IMG/VR virus record: IMGVR_UViG_3300037493_002362
Coordinates: 1-38,767 of that record
DNA: 38,767 nucleotides
Reading direction: 5' to 3' (one strand)
Origin: a virus
A model generated the notes under the pieces. The model saw only the letters and a program-made list of their open reading frames with translations. It made no database searches and had not been told where the DNA came from. Made by a program: the position numbers and the translations under genes. Within the stretch, counting starts at the first letter, position 1; each line of letters begins with the position of its first letter. Shown piece after piece: positions 1-7,411 of the stretch.

Positions 1-127
1 CAACCTCTGACATAGACGTGCCGGATGCGGTCGCTTCTGCGCTGAAGTCGAATCTGCTGACTATCGAAGCCGCAAAGAACGACCTTACGCTCAAAAAGCA
101 CTTCACCGCACAGGCGTTAAACACAGT
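1..127. repeat. Terminal overlap, left copy
   Basis: These 127 bases are identical to 38641-38767. The repeat lies inside one reading frame that continues across the join, which fits a circular or circularly permuted genome better than a natural terminal repeat. A length of 127 is also a common largest k-mer in short-read assemblers, so an assembly overlap is the likeliest origin (inference). Confidence 0.95.
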
Positions 128-809
128 TGATGTAGGGCTGCAAAGTAAACTCGAAGAACTAGGCTACTTCAAGCCCGATGAAATAGATGCTTTCACATCG
201 GAGAAGTCAACGTACAAGCGCATATCTATGGCGTTAGACGCTCTGAACGCCAAGCACAAAGAAGCACTCAAAGCCAAGCACGGTGGTGACCCTGATGCGG
301 CTAAAGTCCTGAAGGACGAAATAAATACATTGAATAGCCAACTATTGGCGATGAAAGACACCCATTCTAACGAAATGCGTGTCAAGGCATCAGAAATGGA
401 GAAGTCTATCATGGACTACGCTATCAATGCTGAACTGATTGGTAAGACCTACGCGAACAGCACACTCGACAAGAGTATTAACGCAATGGTAGCCCGTCAG
501 ATCATCGAACAGCGACTGGCATCTGACGGTGCTTCAATTGTTCGGAAAGATGGTTCGCTTTCATTGGTTCGCAGGGACAGCCCTGAACTGGACTTCATGA
601 AGGAGAACAAAAAAATAGGTTTCGGTGATTACTTAGACACGGTTCTGAGTGAGAGCAAAATGTTACAGGTTAACGACCCGAAGAAGCCAACTGGCGATCC
701 TTTGGGTAACAGAAAGTTCACACCCGATAACGCTCCGAAAGACGTAATACCACAGGCGGTTGCTGATGACTATCAACGGCAGATCGATGCGTATGCGGCT
801 CAGGTTTAA
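3..809 (+). CDS. Putative scaffolding protein, 3' part (start is at 38559)
   Basis: This is the main part of a 296-aa protein whose ATG is at 38559; the frame runs unbroken through the 127-bp overlap. The chain is charged and mostly helical. A central segment of roughly residues 90-160 is rich in K, E, L and M and looks like a coiled coil, and the C-terminus is polar. It lies 43 bases before the major capsid gene, the usual place for a phage scaffolding protein, which templates procapsid assembly and then leaves. No separate head protease gene is visible nearby. The function is inferred from position, length and composition; a capsid-associated accessory protein is the alternative. Confidence 0.6.
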   Translation, partial: TSDIDVPDAVASALKSNLLTIEAAKNDLTLKKHFTAQALNTVDVGLQSKLEELGYFKPDEIDAFTSEKSTYKRISMALDALNAKHKEALKAKHGGDPDAAKVLKDEINTLNSQLLAMKDTHSNEMRVKASEMEKSIMDYAINAELIGKTYANSTLDKSINAMVARQIIEQRLASDGASIVRKDGSLSLVRRDSPELDFMKENKKIGFGDYLDTVLSESKMLQVNDPKKPTGDPLGNRKFTPDNAPKDVIPQAVADDYQRQIDAYAAQV

Positions 810-819
810 GTTTGGTGGC

Positions 820-852
820 ACACACAAACTCACACTCTAAATAAAAGAAATC
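820..852 (+). promoter_or_regulatory. Capsid gene leader shared with the tail tube gene
   Basis: The bases before the capsid ATG contain ACACACAAACTC (820-831) and AGAAATC directly before the ATG. Both blocks recur before the tail tube gene at 4317-4342. There is no Shine-Dalgarno sequence. The two most abundant virion proteins share this leader, so it is probably a translation-enhancing or mRNA-stabilising element (inference). Confidence 0.5.
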
Positions 853-1995
853 ATGTTAGGATTCGCACCTGCTCTTCTAGTGCATTTGAAAACACTCATG
901 GAGCAAAATTACCCAGGAACTAAGATTGTTCCATCAGGTTTCACAAAGCTATTGATCGAGAACAATCCGTCACTTCGCGTGTCGGGAATCAATGGTCAAA
1001 CAATTGACGGCTTGAAGCGTTCGACCGTTTCAGGACACATTCGTGATGTACGAATTAAGTCGCTACCGCGTATCACTCCGGACCAAGTGGCAGATGACGA
1101 CAACTGCGATATCGAGGTCGGATTCCAATATTCGGAAACTGAACTTAGCACACCGCTGTTCTCAAAGTTGGGATTCCCGTTGGAATGGAACTTCGTGGAA
1201 TTGTATCAGGAAGAGGCAAGTAAATTGGTTCAGACTGGCAATCCAAACGTAACGATACTGAACGAAATGCTTGAACAAATCATGCATTGCGCTTCAGGTT
1301 TGGTGGCCAACATGGACAAAAAGCTACTCACATCTATTGCGTTCGGGGTCAATCAAACAACAGGTCTAAACACGGCTAAGACGATCAACATCAACAAAGA
1401 TGGTAGCGTACTTGACCTGTCTGCAGGAGTTACTGAAATTCTGTCGGATGCTGCTGAAAATGAATTCATAGGTGACCTGTTAGTGGTCGGCTCAGGTCTA
1501 TTCAACAAGTTCAACATCGCCAAGAATGCTATCGGCATAAATGGAGCCGGACTGAACCAAGGTGTGCAGGAGGGCTACAAGTGGTATTTCGATGTGAACA
1601 CAGGGGCGATCCTTGGAGCAAATCAGGTCGCGGCATTCGCCAAGGGTGCTGTCGGTTTAGTCGATATTGACAAGTATATCGCATGGAAAACGGGACGGCA
1701 TGGAACATCGCACTTCGCGCAGATCATGTTGCCTATTGAGAGCGGTGTAGGTGCACCAGTAATGATGAACTTCAACCTGCAGATCAAAGAAGTGGACTGC
1801 CCAACAGAGGGCTTCGATGGGTATGAGACACGCACAATGGGTCGCGGCTATCAGGTATTCCTGTCGAAGAACTTCGGCTTATGGCAATCGCCAACAAGCG
1901 CATACCAAGCTACTGACCGATTGGTCGGCAACAACGGGTCGCTACGCTACGAGATTGCTAATGACTGCGCTCCGTGCGAACCTGCAGCAGTATAG
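853..1995 (+). CDS. Major capsid protein
   Basis: This 380-aa protein follows the putative scaffolding gene and precedes the neck genes, which is the position of the shell protein. Its length suits an HK97-fold capsid protein. The sequence is mixed alpha/beta without signal or membrane segments. It opens with a helix-rich arm, has a long central domain containing many Gly-Asn turns, and ends in a short Cys-containing tail (DCAPCEP). A strong terminator follows directly at 2017-2046, as expected for a heavily expressed gene. I assign it by synteny and character rather than by a diagnostic motif, so the fold is inference. Confidence 0.75.
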   Translation: MLGFAPALLVHLKTLMEQNYPGTKIVPSGFTKLLIENNPSLRVSGINGQTIDGLKRSTVSGHIRDVRIKSLPRITPDQVADDDNCDIEVGFQYSETELSTPLFSKLGFPLEWNFVELYQEEASKLVQTGNPNVTILNEMLEQIMHCASGLVANMDKKLLTSIAFGVNQTTGLNTAKTININKDGSVLDLSAGVTEILSDAAENEFIGDLLVVGSGLFNKFNIAKNAIGINGAGLNQGVQEGYKWYFDVNTGAILGANQVAAFAKGAVGLVDIDKYIAWKTGRHGTSHFAQIMLPIESGVGAPVMMNFNLQIKEVDCPTEGFDGYETRTMGRGYQVFLSKNFGLWQSPTSAYQATDRLVGNNGSLRYEIANDCAPCEPAAV

Positions 1996-2016
1996 TATAA
2001 GCGTACATTTGGAATT

Positions 2017-2046
2017 AAAGGGGTGGGCATAACCCACCCCTTTTTA
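2017..2046 (+). terminator. Rho-independent terminator after the capsid gene
   Basis: AAAGGGGTGGG (2017-2027) pairs with CCCACCCCTTT (2033-2043) across a five-base CATAA loop, and the T run continues to 2045. This 11-bp GC-rich stem with a T tract is the clearest terminator in the window. It would separate the capsid message from the neck and tail message that starts at 2063. Confidence 0.9.
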
Positions 2047-2062
2047 TTAACTATCATTGCTC

Positions 2063-3100
2063 ATGGAATGTCTGAAAAATTACATAGGAATATACGGATG
2101 CTCTGAGGTAGAGCCGGAAAGCGGACTGTTCATTAATCAGCTACCTTCAGTTAGCTTGGCGACAATGGACGGGTTAGCGAACTCGGAACAACTGACATAC
2201 CTGAAGGTGTGGGATGATGTACAGGTACGTGCTTTACGCAGGTTCAAAACAATGGTAACCGCTTATTTCAAGAGCAAATACCGTCTGCTCCAATTGGTGG
2301 ATCGACTGAAGTTCGGTGTAAGAACGACCGCTTCTGATCTAGGCACTCTTAGCTTTCGTGGTGTCGCGGTGGAACTCAATCCTGCGTACTCGGACAAGCA
2401 GGTTAGTTCGCTCCTGACAGTCGCATTCGACAAAATAGAATTCTTCTCCACCGTTACGGCTACCCTTCGCTTCGTGATTGTTGATTTAGACAAGATAGGT
2501 AGTGATACTCTGCTATGGGAAAAGAACATAGCGGTCACCGCTAATGAATGGAACACGGTATTACATCATTGGTCTGCTCCTGCTCTTGATGTGCCTAATC
2601 GATTGGGGCTGTCAGTAGAATGGACTTTTCTGACCGATCCAACAGTAAAGACCACTATTCCTGATGGGTCAGGGTCGGACGGTTGCGGTTGCGGTTGCGG
2701 CTGTATTTCGCTTTCAGGGTGCTGTTCAGCCGACATAAAGGGCTTCGTATTCGACACGGGTACGGCTACCTATACGAGCACACCCGACAACGCGCATGGC
2801 TTCAGGGGCTACGCTTCGCTGAAATGTGGCTATGAAAGTTTGGTCTGCGTAAACAAAGACCTATTCGCCAATGCTATATGGTATCTGATGGGTCAGGAAC
2901 TGATGGTCGAACGTATGCATTCGTCACGCATCAACAACTACACGACCCTAGATAGGACTAAGGCTGCTGAACTGCATGACCTATTTGGCGATCAAGCGAA
3001 AACGGAACTAACATTAGCCGTAGATGGCATTGACCTTCAGGATGGCGATTGCTGCTTAGAATGTGATCCGATCGTAGCACAAAGAACACTATTGCCATGA
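2063..3100 (+). CDS. Neck/adaptor-region protein with a Gly-Cys repeat
   Basis: This 345-aa protein starts at the ATG at 2063; a TTG six bases earlier is possible but has no advantage. The N-terminus (YIGIYGCS, then GLFINQLP) and the following pattern resemble proteins that follow the capsid gene in Bacteroidota phages. These are usually unannotated and are thought to act at the head-tail neck. Around residues 205-220 there is an alternating Gly-Cys run encoded by three tandem GGTTGC hexamers (2681-2698), followed by two more Cys. More Cys pairs lie near the C-terminus. Disulphide bonding or metal binding is possible but unproven. It overlaps the next gene by four bases (ATGA). Confidence 0.55.
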   Translation: MECLKNYIGIYGCSEVEPESGLFINQLPSVSLATMDGLANSEQLTYLKVWDDVQVRALRRFKTMVTAYFKSKYRLLQLVDRLKFGVRTTASDLGTLSFRGVAVELNPAYSDKQVSSLLTVAFDKIEFFSTVTATLRFVIVDLDKIGSDTLLWEKNIAVTANEWNTVLHHWSAPALDVPNRLGLSVEWTFLTDPTVKTTIPDGSGSDGCGCGCGCISLSGCCSADIKGFVFDTGTATYTSTPDNAHGFRGYASLKCGYESLVCVNKDLFANAIWYLMGQELMVERMHSSRINNYTTLDRTKAAELHDLFGDQAKTELTLAVDGIDLQDGDCCLECDPIVAQRTLLP

Positions 3101-3714
3101 TCAAAATTAATGTAGCAAACTTCGTGAAGGAACTCGATAAGGTGCTATCAATCACCGATCGGTTCGCTCCAACCGCTCCGGAAGGTTCACGCATAGTTCG
3201 TATTGCTGCTCAAACGGTGCTAGGCGAAATGCACTCTAGGATAGTTCTGCGCGGTGAAGCAACCGTAGGTCAGATTGGAACATACTCTAGTAAACCTGCT
3301 TACTTCAGCACTCGCAATGTCGGGGATGCCGCTCGGATCGGGCGACCGTTAGGGAAGCCAAACGAGAAGGGTACTAGCTACTCTAAGTTTAAAACAGGCA
3401 AACGCGCAGGGCAGGATCACGCTAGTCGATGGTTCGGTGGTGGTTATGCCGAGTTCAAAAACAAGTTAGGAAAGTCTGAAGCAGGGTATGGGAAGGTGAA
3501 TCTTAGCTTAACCGGAACGATGATGAACGGGCTTCAGGTGCTTCCGACAACGCAGGGATGGGGTCTAGGATGGGCTAATAAAAGCTACACAGACAGGGCA
3601 AAGCACTTTGAAAAGGAAGTCTATAAGAAGCGTATATTCGGGGCTTCACTAGCCGAACGTGTGGAGATGCGCAAAGCACTTAAATTCGAAATGAGCCGTG
3701 CCGTATCTAGCTAA
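3097..3714 (+). CDS. HK97 gp10-like neck / tail completion protein
   Basis: This 205-aa basic protein lies in the neck region between the capsid and tail tube genes. Its C-terminus contains a stretch reading FGASLAERVEMRKAL, reminiscent of the closing helix of neck proteins of the HK97 gp10 type in related phages. The middle is rich in Gly, Lys and Ser and looks flexible. It overlaps its neighbours on both sides (ATGA with the upstream gene, 17 bases with the downstream gene), so the neck genes are translationally coupled. A role in joining the head connector to the tail is inferred from position. Confidence 0.5.
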   Translation: MIKINVANFVKELDKVLSITDRFAPTAPEGSRIVRIAAQTVLGEMHSRIVLRGEATVGQIGTYSSKPAYFSTRNVGDAARIGRPLGKPNEKGTSYSKFKTGKRAGQDHASRWFGGGYAEFKNKLGKSEAGYGKVNLSLTGTMMNGLQVLPTTQGWGLGWANKSYTDRAKHFEKEVYKKRIFGASLAERVEMRKALKFEMSRAVSS

Positions 3715-4303
3715 ACAGATTGAGATCATTAACGAAGCGTTGAAAACACGGCTTCTAACGTCACCACGCTTCGCTCATGCGCGATTGTGCGGATTGGCAA
3801 CGGAAGTGGCAGAGCAGGTATCTGAGGGAGTAGAGAGGCGATTCCCTGTCACGTTCGATAATGCAGAAACTGATCCCGTCAGTTTAGTCATCGATGACCG
3901 TTATTCTCTGACCGTGTATCACAAGCAGGGGCTAAGTAATTTCGGGGTGTCCTCGCGTCATTCAGGCTACGGTGGAATCAACAACACCGAAAGCGAAGTG
4001 CAAGAAATGTCAATGGTGGTTTACGCGAAAAGGAAGAGAATAAAACTTCTAGCAGATGATATTGCAAGTTTGATTAATTTAGCCATGCCAACGCAGGTGC
4101 TGAAAAGTACGCTGCTCGGAACAAAACTCGATGCCATGCGTGTATTTGTCGTTAGCAAAGACATGGATAGCGCGGCTGTATTTGGGGGTGAATATGTGAA
4201 TGTAGATCGGTTCATAGGGGCTGACGACATCATGTTCAAGATCAACTACAGAATCGAAACGCAATACCGAAAGGATTGCTTTGACCTTTGCGACTGTCCT
4301 TGA
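3698..4303 (+). CDS. Putative tail terminator / tail completion protein
   Basis: The 201-aa product begins at a GTG inside the end of the preceding gene, a 17-base overlap that favours coupled translation. It sits directly upstream of the tail tube gene, where siphoviruses usually carry the tail terminator, the ring protein that caps the finished tube. A central beta-strand-rich part is followed by a helix (LLADDIASLINLAM) and a C-terminal strand region ending in a Cys-rich tail (DLCDCP). I recognise no defining motif; the assignment is by synteny. Confidence 0.45.
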   Translation: MPYLAKQIEIINEALKTRLLTSPRFAHARLCGLATEVAEQVSEGVERRFPVTFDNAETDPVSLVIDDRYSLTVYHKQGLSNFGVSSRHSGYGGINNTESEVQEMSMVVYAKRKRIKLLADDIASLINLAMPTQVLKSTLLGTKLDAMRVFVVSKDMDSAAVFGGEYVNVDRFIGADDIMFKINYRIETQYRKDCFDLCDCP

Positions 4304-4316
4304 CGGTAATACAAAA

Positions 4317-4342
4317 ACACACAAACTCTAATTTTAGAAATC
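4317..4342 (+). promoter_or_regulatory. Tail tube gene leader, similar to the capsid leader
   Basis: ACACACAAACTC (4317-4328) and AGAAATC immediately before the ATG at 4343 match the capsid leader at 820-852; the spacing between blocks is seven bases shorter here. A TAATTTTA close to a Bacteroidota -7 box lies between them, so a promoter role cannot be excluded. Confidence 0.5.
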
Positions 4343-4894
4343 ATGGCAGGTGGATATTATCCCGATACATGTGACTCGGCAATTCCTAGTCACAACTGCG
4401 ATCCCTGTGCGGATCGCGAACATGGAAGAATACAGGCGGTTGCTTACGTTAAGGACAGTTACACGTTCTTGGATCCGGAAAGCGCAACCGAATGGGAACT
4501 GGCAATTCAGAATGGTGATGTAATTCTGATTCCTGCCGTTCACGGTTCTCTTCCCGAACCATCAGAAAAGCTAGGCACAGGCTACGGCAAGGCGACTGAA
4601 ACGCTGCTCGGCTTCGAGTACGCATTGCAGTACTTCGACCCGAACTACGCTGAAAATTGCGACTTCTACAACGCTTTGAAGCGTAGTCAGGGCTACAAGC
4701 TGATGTACAAGACTGAAACGCTTGGACACCTGACCGATGTGACCGTTACGGTTATCCCGAAACAACCAGTTGAAGATGATCTGAACGCAGAGGTAGTATG
4801 GGTCGTTACCGTGAAGTGGAAGGACAGCGACCACCCATGCCCATTCGTATTTCCGGAATCTGTTCTGGAATGCTACATACAGGGGGGGGTGTAG
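4343..4894 (+). CDS. Major tail tube protein
   Basis: This 183-aa protein lies in the tail tube position, after the neck genes, and has the length and beta-rich character of siphovirus tube proteins. The N-terminus is Cys-rich (CDPCAD), the middle contains aromatic strands, and the C-terminus ends just after a run of eight G. Zero-frame translation ends after Gln-Gly-Gly-Val. A -1 slip on the G run would instead add about 206 residues from the next frame (see 4870-5508), as lambda-like tails do with Ig-like domains. The leader resembles that of the capsid gene, consistent with high expression. Confidence 0.65.
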   Translation: MAGGYYPDTCDSAIPSHNCDPCADREHGRIQAVAYVKDSYTFLDPESATEWELAIQNGDVILIPAVHGSLPEPSEKLGTGYGKATETLLGFEYALQYFDPNYAENCDFYNALKRSQGYKLMYKTETLGHLTDVTVTVIPKQPVEDDLNAEVVWVVTVKWKDSDHPCPFVFPESVLECYIQGGV

Positions 4895-5508
4895 GTAACT
4901 GCTTATGTGCATACGTAGTTGCCACACGTGGATTCAATATAACACAGGACGCGATATCTAGCAACATTACTATTGACACGAATGTTATTGCCTCGTCAGC
5001 CGTGCTGACGGGCAATATCACTTCGGTCGAGTACTCGATCACTAGGTATCAGGGCGGACTGCAAGTTGGCTTGGATTCGGGCACACTTTTGATGGGTAAT
5101 TCGGCAACGGTCAATTATCCGTTTGGGGATCAGACATTCCTGCTCGTGTATCGCGTGTTCACAGATGATGGAGCGGTATTCAGTAGTTCCACAATTGAGG
5201 TGTCATCAATAGGCGGTGGGTTAGCAGGTGGTATTACACAAAAGGCGCAAGTATTCACGGTTGACGGCTGCTCCCTGATTACTGCTAAAACAAAGTGGTC
5301 TAGCAGATACAATCCGTTGGACACCGCTGCGTATTATGCTATGGTCGGAACTCTATTAGAGGAAGGGGCTCAATACAATGGTGACATACCTGCTGATGGT
5401 GGTCTAGCGTTCCTAGTTACATTTGACAAGTCGTTCTATCCGGATCTTCCACTCGAAATACCGAACATGGTCGGATGGAGTATGAATGGTGTAATGTGCA
5501 ACGCATGA
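4870..5508 (+). CDS. Ig-like tail tube extension (frameshift product) or separate virion protein
   Basis: This frame is -1 relative to the tail tube gene and is open from upstream of the G8 run to 5508. The nearest ATG is 4870, inside the tube gene and without a useful leader, so production as a 388-aa fusion (182 tube residues plus 206) seems more likely than independent initiation. The first ~100 residues are strand-rich with Thr, Ser and Val alternation, like a bacterial Ig/PKD-type beta sandwich. The C-terminal ~90 residues (from about VFTVDGC) form a second small domain. Such decorations project from the tail surface and may bind host surface glycans. The fold is inferred by eye. Confidence 0.6.
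   Translation: MLHTGGGVGNCLCAYVVATRGFNITQDAISSNITIDTNVIASSAVLTGNITSVEYSITRYQGGLQVGLDSGTLLMGNSATVNYPFGDQTFLLVYRVFTDDGAVFSSSTIEVSSIGGGLAGGITQKAQVFTVDGCSLITAKTKWSSRYNPLDTAAYYAMVGTLLEEGAQYNGDIPADGGLAFLVTFDKSFYPDLPLEIPNMVGWSMNGVMCNA
4882..4889 (+). other. G8 slippery run, candidate -1 frameshift site
   Basis: Eight consecutive G lie six codons or fewer from the stop of the tail tube gene. In the zero frame they read CAG GGG GGG GTG TAG, so 4882-4888 fits the X XXY YYZ slippery pattern with all positions G. A -1 shift places the ribosome in the open frame that runs to 5508. A sequencing miscount in the homopolymer is the main alternative. Confidence 0.6.
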
Positions 5509-5741
5509 ACATGAATAACGCTGAAGCTAGAATAGTGCTTACCTGTTTACTAGGCGTGGTGACCTGCACACTTCTAGTGCTTATTTTTACGGTCGAACTA
5601 CCGACTAATAACAAAGACATGGCATATCTTGTAACGGGCAATTTCATGGGTGCTTTCTTTCTAAGCGTAACATATTGGTTCGGTACAACAAAAGGTTCTG
5701 CGGACAAGCAGGATGAACTTAATAGACGAAACAAGCCATGA
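5505..5741 (+). CDS. Two-TM holin-like membrane protein
   Basis: The start at 5505 overlaps the previous stop (ATGA) and gives 78 aa. Two hydrophobic segments, about residues 9-32 and 41-60, are followed by a short charged tail containing KGSADKQDEL, a pattern seen in small phage membrane proteins next to endolysins. It opens the lysis cassette, four bases overlapping the next gene. Holin function, forming the lesion in the inner membrane, is inferred from topology, size and location. Confidence 0.55.
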   Translation: MNMNNAEARIVLTCLLGVVTCTLLVLIFTVELPTNNKDMAYLVTGNFMGAFFLSVTYWFGTTKGSADKQDELNRRNKP

Positions 5742-6073
5742 CCCTAGCCGAAGTGAGTGAACAGCCGGAAGCTAAGTCGTTCTATGATGGGGCGCGTATT
5801 TTAGTTCCTGCATTCATCACGATAATCATAACGGCTGTCGGGTGGTGGCTAACAGCAAATGAGGCTGCAGAATCAAAGGGTAGGCTAGAGCAACGGATAG
5901 TTCAGGCTGAAGCTACCATAGTGGAAGTTAGGTTAGCGGCTAAAGCAACGGACAGCGAAATGATTTCGATGAAAGTAAACATGGCAGGGCTGAAGGTGGA
6001 CGTTAGCAACATCAAAGAAGATACGGAAGAAACGCTCATGCTCGTTCGAAATTGGACTGAAAAACACCACTGA
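5738..6073 (+). CDS. Single-TM coiled-coil membrane protein of the lysis cassette
   Basis: This 111-aa protein has one membrane segment around residues 21-40 (ILVPAFITIIITAVGWWL) and then a long helical stretch, roughly 42-105, with heptad-like spacing of V, L and I that suggests a coiled coil. It sits between the two-TM protein and the endolysin. It could be a holin partner, an antiholin or a lysis-timing factor; nothing in the sequence decides among these. Confidence 0.5.
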   Translation: MTLAEVSEQPEAKSFYDGARILVPAFITIIITAVGWWLTANEAAESKGRLEQRIVQAEATIVEVRLAAKATDSEMISMKVNMAGLKVDVSNIKEDTEETLMLVRNWTEKHH

Positions 6074-6078
6074 AAAAC

Positions 6079-6480
6079 ATGAGCGATCTAGCGTATAATT
6101 GGAGCGTAAACTACCCTGACTTCAGCGAATCTGAATTTCGCTGTCGGCACTCAGGGAAGATTGGAATGAAGCACGATTTCATGCTTAAACTTCAAACGCT
6201 TCGCGACCGCTACGCGAAGCCGATGCGCATCACGTCAGGCTACCGTGACAAGACCCACCCGTTAGAGGTAAGCAAGGTAAAGGTAGGGGCGCACCCTAGT
6301 GGCATGGCGGTGGATATTGCGGTAGAACTTACCGAATGTCACACGGTATTGGCTTTGGCAATGTCCATGGGATTTACGGGGATTGGGCTTCAGCAGAAGG
6401 GTGATGGTAGGTTCATTCACCTAGACACAATACCTTCCGGAACGATCGGCTTCATCAGACCTACCGTATGGACGTACTGA
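6079..6480 (+). CDS. Endolysin, M15 family D-Ala-D-Ala peptidase
   Basis: The 133-aa protein carries the M15 peptidase signature: SGYR at 53-56, HPSGMAVD with zinc ligands His72 and Asp79, and the third ligand His114 in RFIHLD. This domain cleaves peptide crosslinks of peptidoglycan. There is no signal peptide, so release must depend on the upstream holin candidates. Length fits single-domain M15 phage endolysins. Its C-terminal codons overlap the next gene by 13 bases. Confidence 0.9.
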   Translation: MSDLAYNWSVNYPDFSESEFRCRHSGKIGMKHDFMLKLQTLRDRYAKPMRITSGYRDKTHPLEVSKVKVGAHPSGMAVDIAVELTECHTVLALAMSMGFTGIGLQQKGDGRFIHLDTIPSGTIGFIRPTVWTY

Positions 6481-6869
6481 CGGTCGATGCTCCACGCGGT
6501 CGCAGTCGGCTATTTGTCGGGCTGCTCGTGACCCTGCTAATGTTCCTGCTCCTGCTCCTGACATGCTCAACATACTTAGCGGTCGTAAACGTGCAAAAGA
6601 ACCGCTCTAGCAGCGCAGCTGCACGTCAGCGCAATGTGGAACTAGAGGGGCAGAAAAAGGACTACCTTCATAGGATCCTGACGCTAGAAGCCGAAGTGAG
6701 TGAAGAGCGCAGACAGAACAGCGATCGCGACAAACTAATTGTAACCGCGCTCATGCGAATAGATAATCGTATACGCGAACTAACCCGAGTCGATGAAACA
6801 ATTACTCAGCTTGATTCTACTGAACTTACTGACCTGCTCAATAGCATTGCCGCAACACGCGGTCTATGA
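6468..6869 (+). CDS. Inner-membrane spanin-like protein
   Basis: This 133-aa protein has a very hydrophobic single membrane anchor at about residues 15-41 and a long helical periplasmic part rich in E, R and L, the layout of an i-spanin (Rz-like). It starts within the endolysin gene and its end overlaps the next lysis gene by 77 bases in another frame, as in Rz/Rz1 pairs. Spanins join inner and outer membranes at the end of lysis, which also implies a Gram-negative host. Assignment by topology and context. Confidence 0.55.
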   Translation: MDVLTVDAPRGRSRLFVGLLVTLLMFLLLLLTCSTYLAVVNVQKNRSSSAAARQRNVELEGQKKDYLHRILTLEAEVSEERRQNSDRDKLIVTALMRIDNRIRELTRVDETITQLDSTELTDLLNSIAATRGL

Positions 6870-7212
6870 TGGTGGTCGGTACTGCATGTCTAAGGGCTTG
6901 ACAGAATTCCTAGTGGCACAGCATTTAAAGAACGGAATTATTGAGGCTAATGTCATCGACCTTCAATCGGTCAATTCCAACCTGACGGGCAAGGTAGAAA
7001 GTCTAGAGGTGCAGGTCAGTAAACTCACTTCGGCAAATTCGCTGCGAGATTCGGTTATAGCGGTGGTGGAAGAGCAAGGGGCTATTTCAAAGAAAGAACT
7101 TAGGCGGCTGCGCTCAAAAGCAGCCGGAGCGTGGTTCAAGAACAATTGGGAAAAGGTGCTAATAGGCGGTAGCGCATTCGGGCTAGGCTACGGCTTCGCG
7201 CAAATCAGGTAA
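6793..7212 (+). CDS. Outer-membrane or unimolecular spanin candidate
   Basis: The 139-aa product begins with a signal-like segment (MKQLLSLILLNLLTC). Its Cys15 is preceded by Leu-Leu-Thr, an imperfect lipobox; SPase I cleavage after SIA is the alternative. A helical, coiled-coil-like middle (about 50-110) leads to a C-terminal membrane segment (VLIGGSAFGLGYGFA). A lipid-anchored N-terminus plus a C-terminal TM is the plan of unimolecular spanins such as T1 gp11. The gene starts inside the previous spanin-like gene, so either the two cooperate or one is redundant. Confidence 0.5.
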   Translation: MKQLLSLILLNLLTCSIALPQHAVYDGGRYCMSKGLTEFLVAQHLKNGIIEANVIDLQSVNSNLTGKVESLEVQVSKLTSANSLRDSVIAVVEEQGAISKKELRRLRSKAAGAWFKNNWEKVLIGGSAFGLGYGFAQIR

Positions 7213-7411
7213 CAATTTTCAGGTGGTGGTGGTGTCGGGGGTCTGCTCCTGACTGAAAAGGTATGTCCATTAAATTCCTACTAAGAAGCAATCTTTTTCC
7301 AAAAACTTTTGCCAAAAGTTTGTTGGTTCTGTTTTAATTGCTTTGGTTTGTCGGGTCGTTCGGCAACGAAGCCCTTCGACTTTACTACAAACACCTACAA
7401 ACACCTACAAA
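7213..7411 (+). promoter_or_regulatory. Intergenic region between lysis and early genes
   Basis: About 200 bases without a gene separate the lysis cassette from the early genes. The region holds a palindrome at 7303-7321, a T-rich stretch, and TTGCTTTG at 7338-7345, one base off the Bacteroidota -7 box TAnnTTTG. No TTG lies at the expected upstream distance. CAAACACCTA occurs twice in tandem just before the ATG at 7412. It is the best location for an early promoter, but the element itself is not certain. Confidence 0.4.
7299..7326. repeat. AT-rich palindrome, possible terminator or operator
   Basis: AAACTTTT (7303-7310) and AAAAGTTT (7314-7321) form perfect arms around GCC. CCAA and TTGG extend the symmetry with one unpaired base. 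A moderately T-rich stretch follows. It could end the lysis message or bind a dimeric regulator of the early genes. Confidence 0.5.

Noticed and set aside
1-127. Natural direct terminal repeat of the virion DNA
   Set aside because: It lies within one continuous gene and has the length of an assembler k-mer; a circular assembly overlap is simpler.
7338-7345. TTGCTTTG as a definite early promoter
   Set aside because: It misses one consensus base and has no TTG at the right distance; only the region is reported as a likely promoter location.
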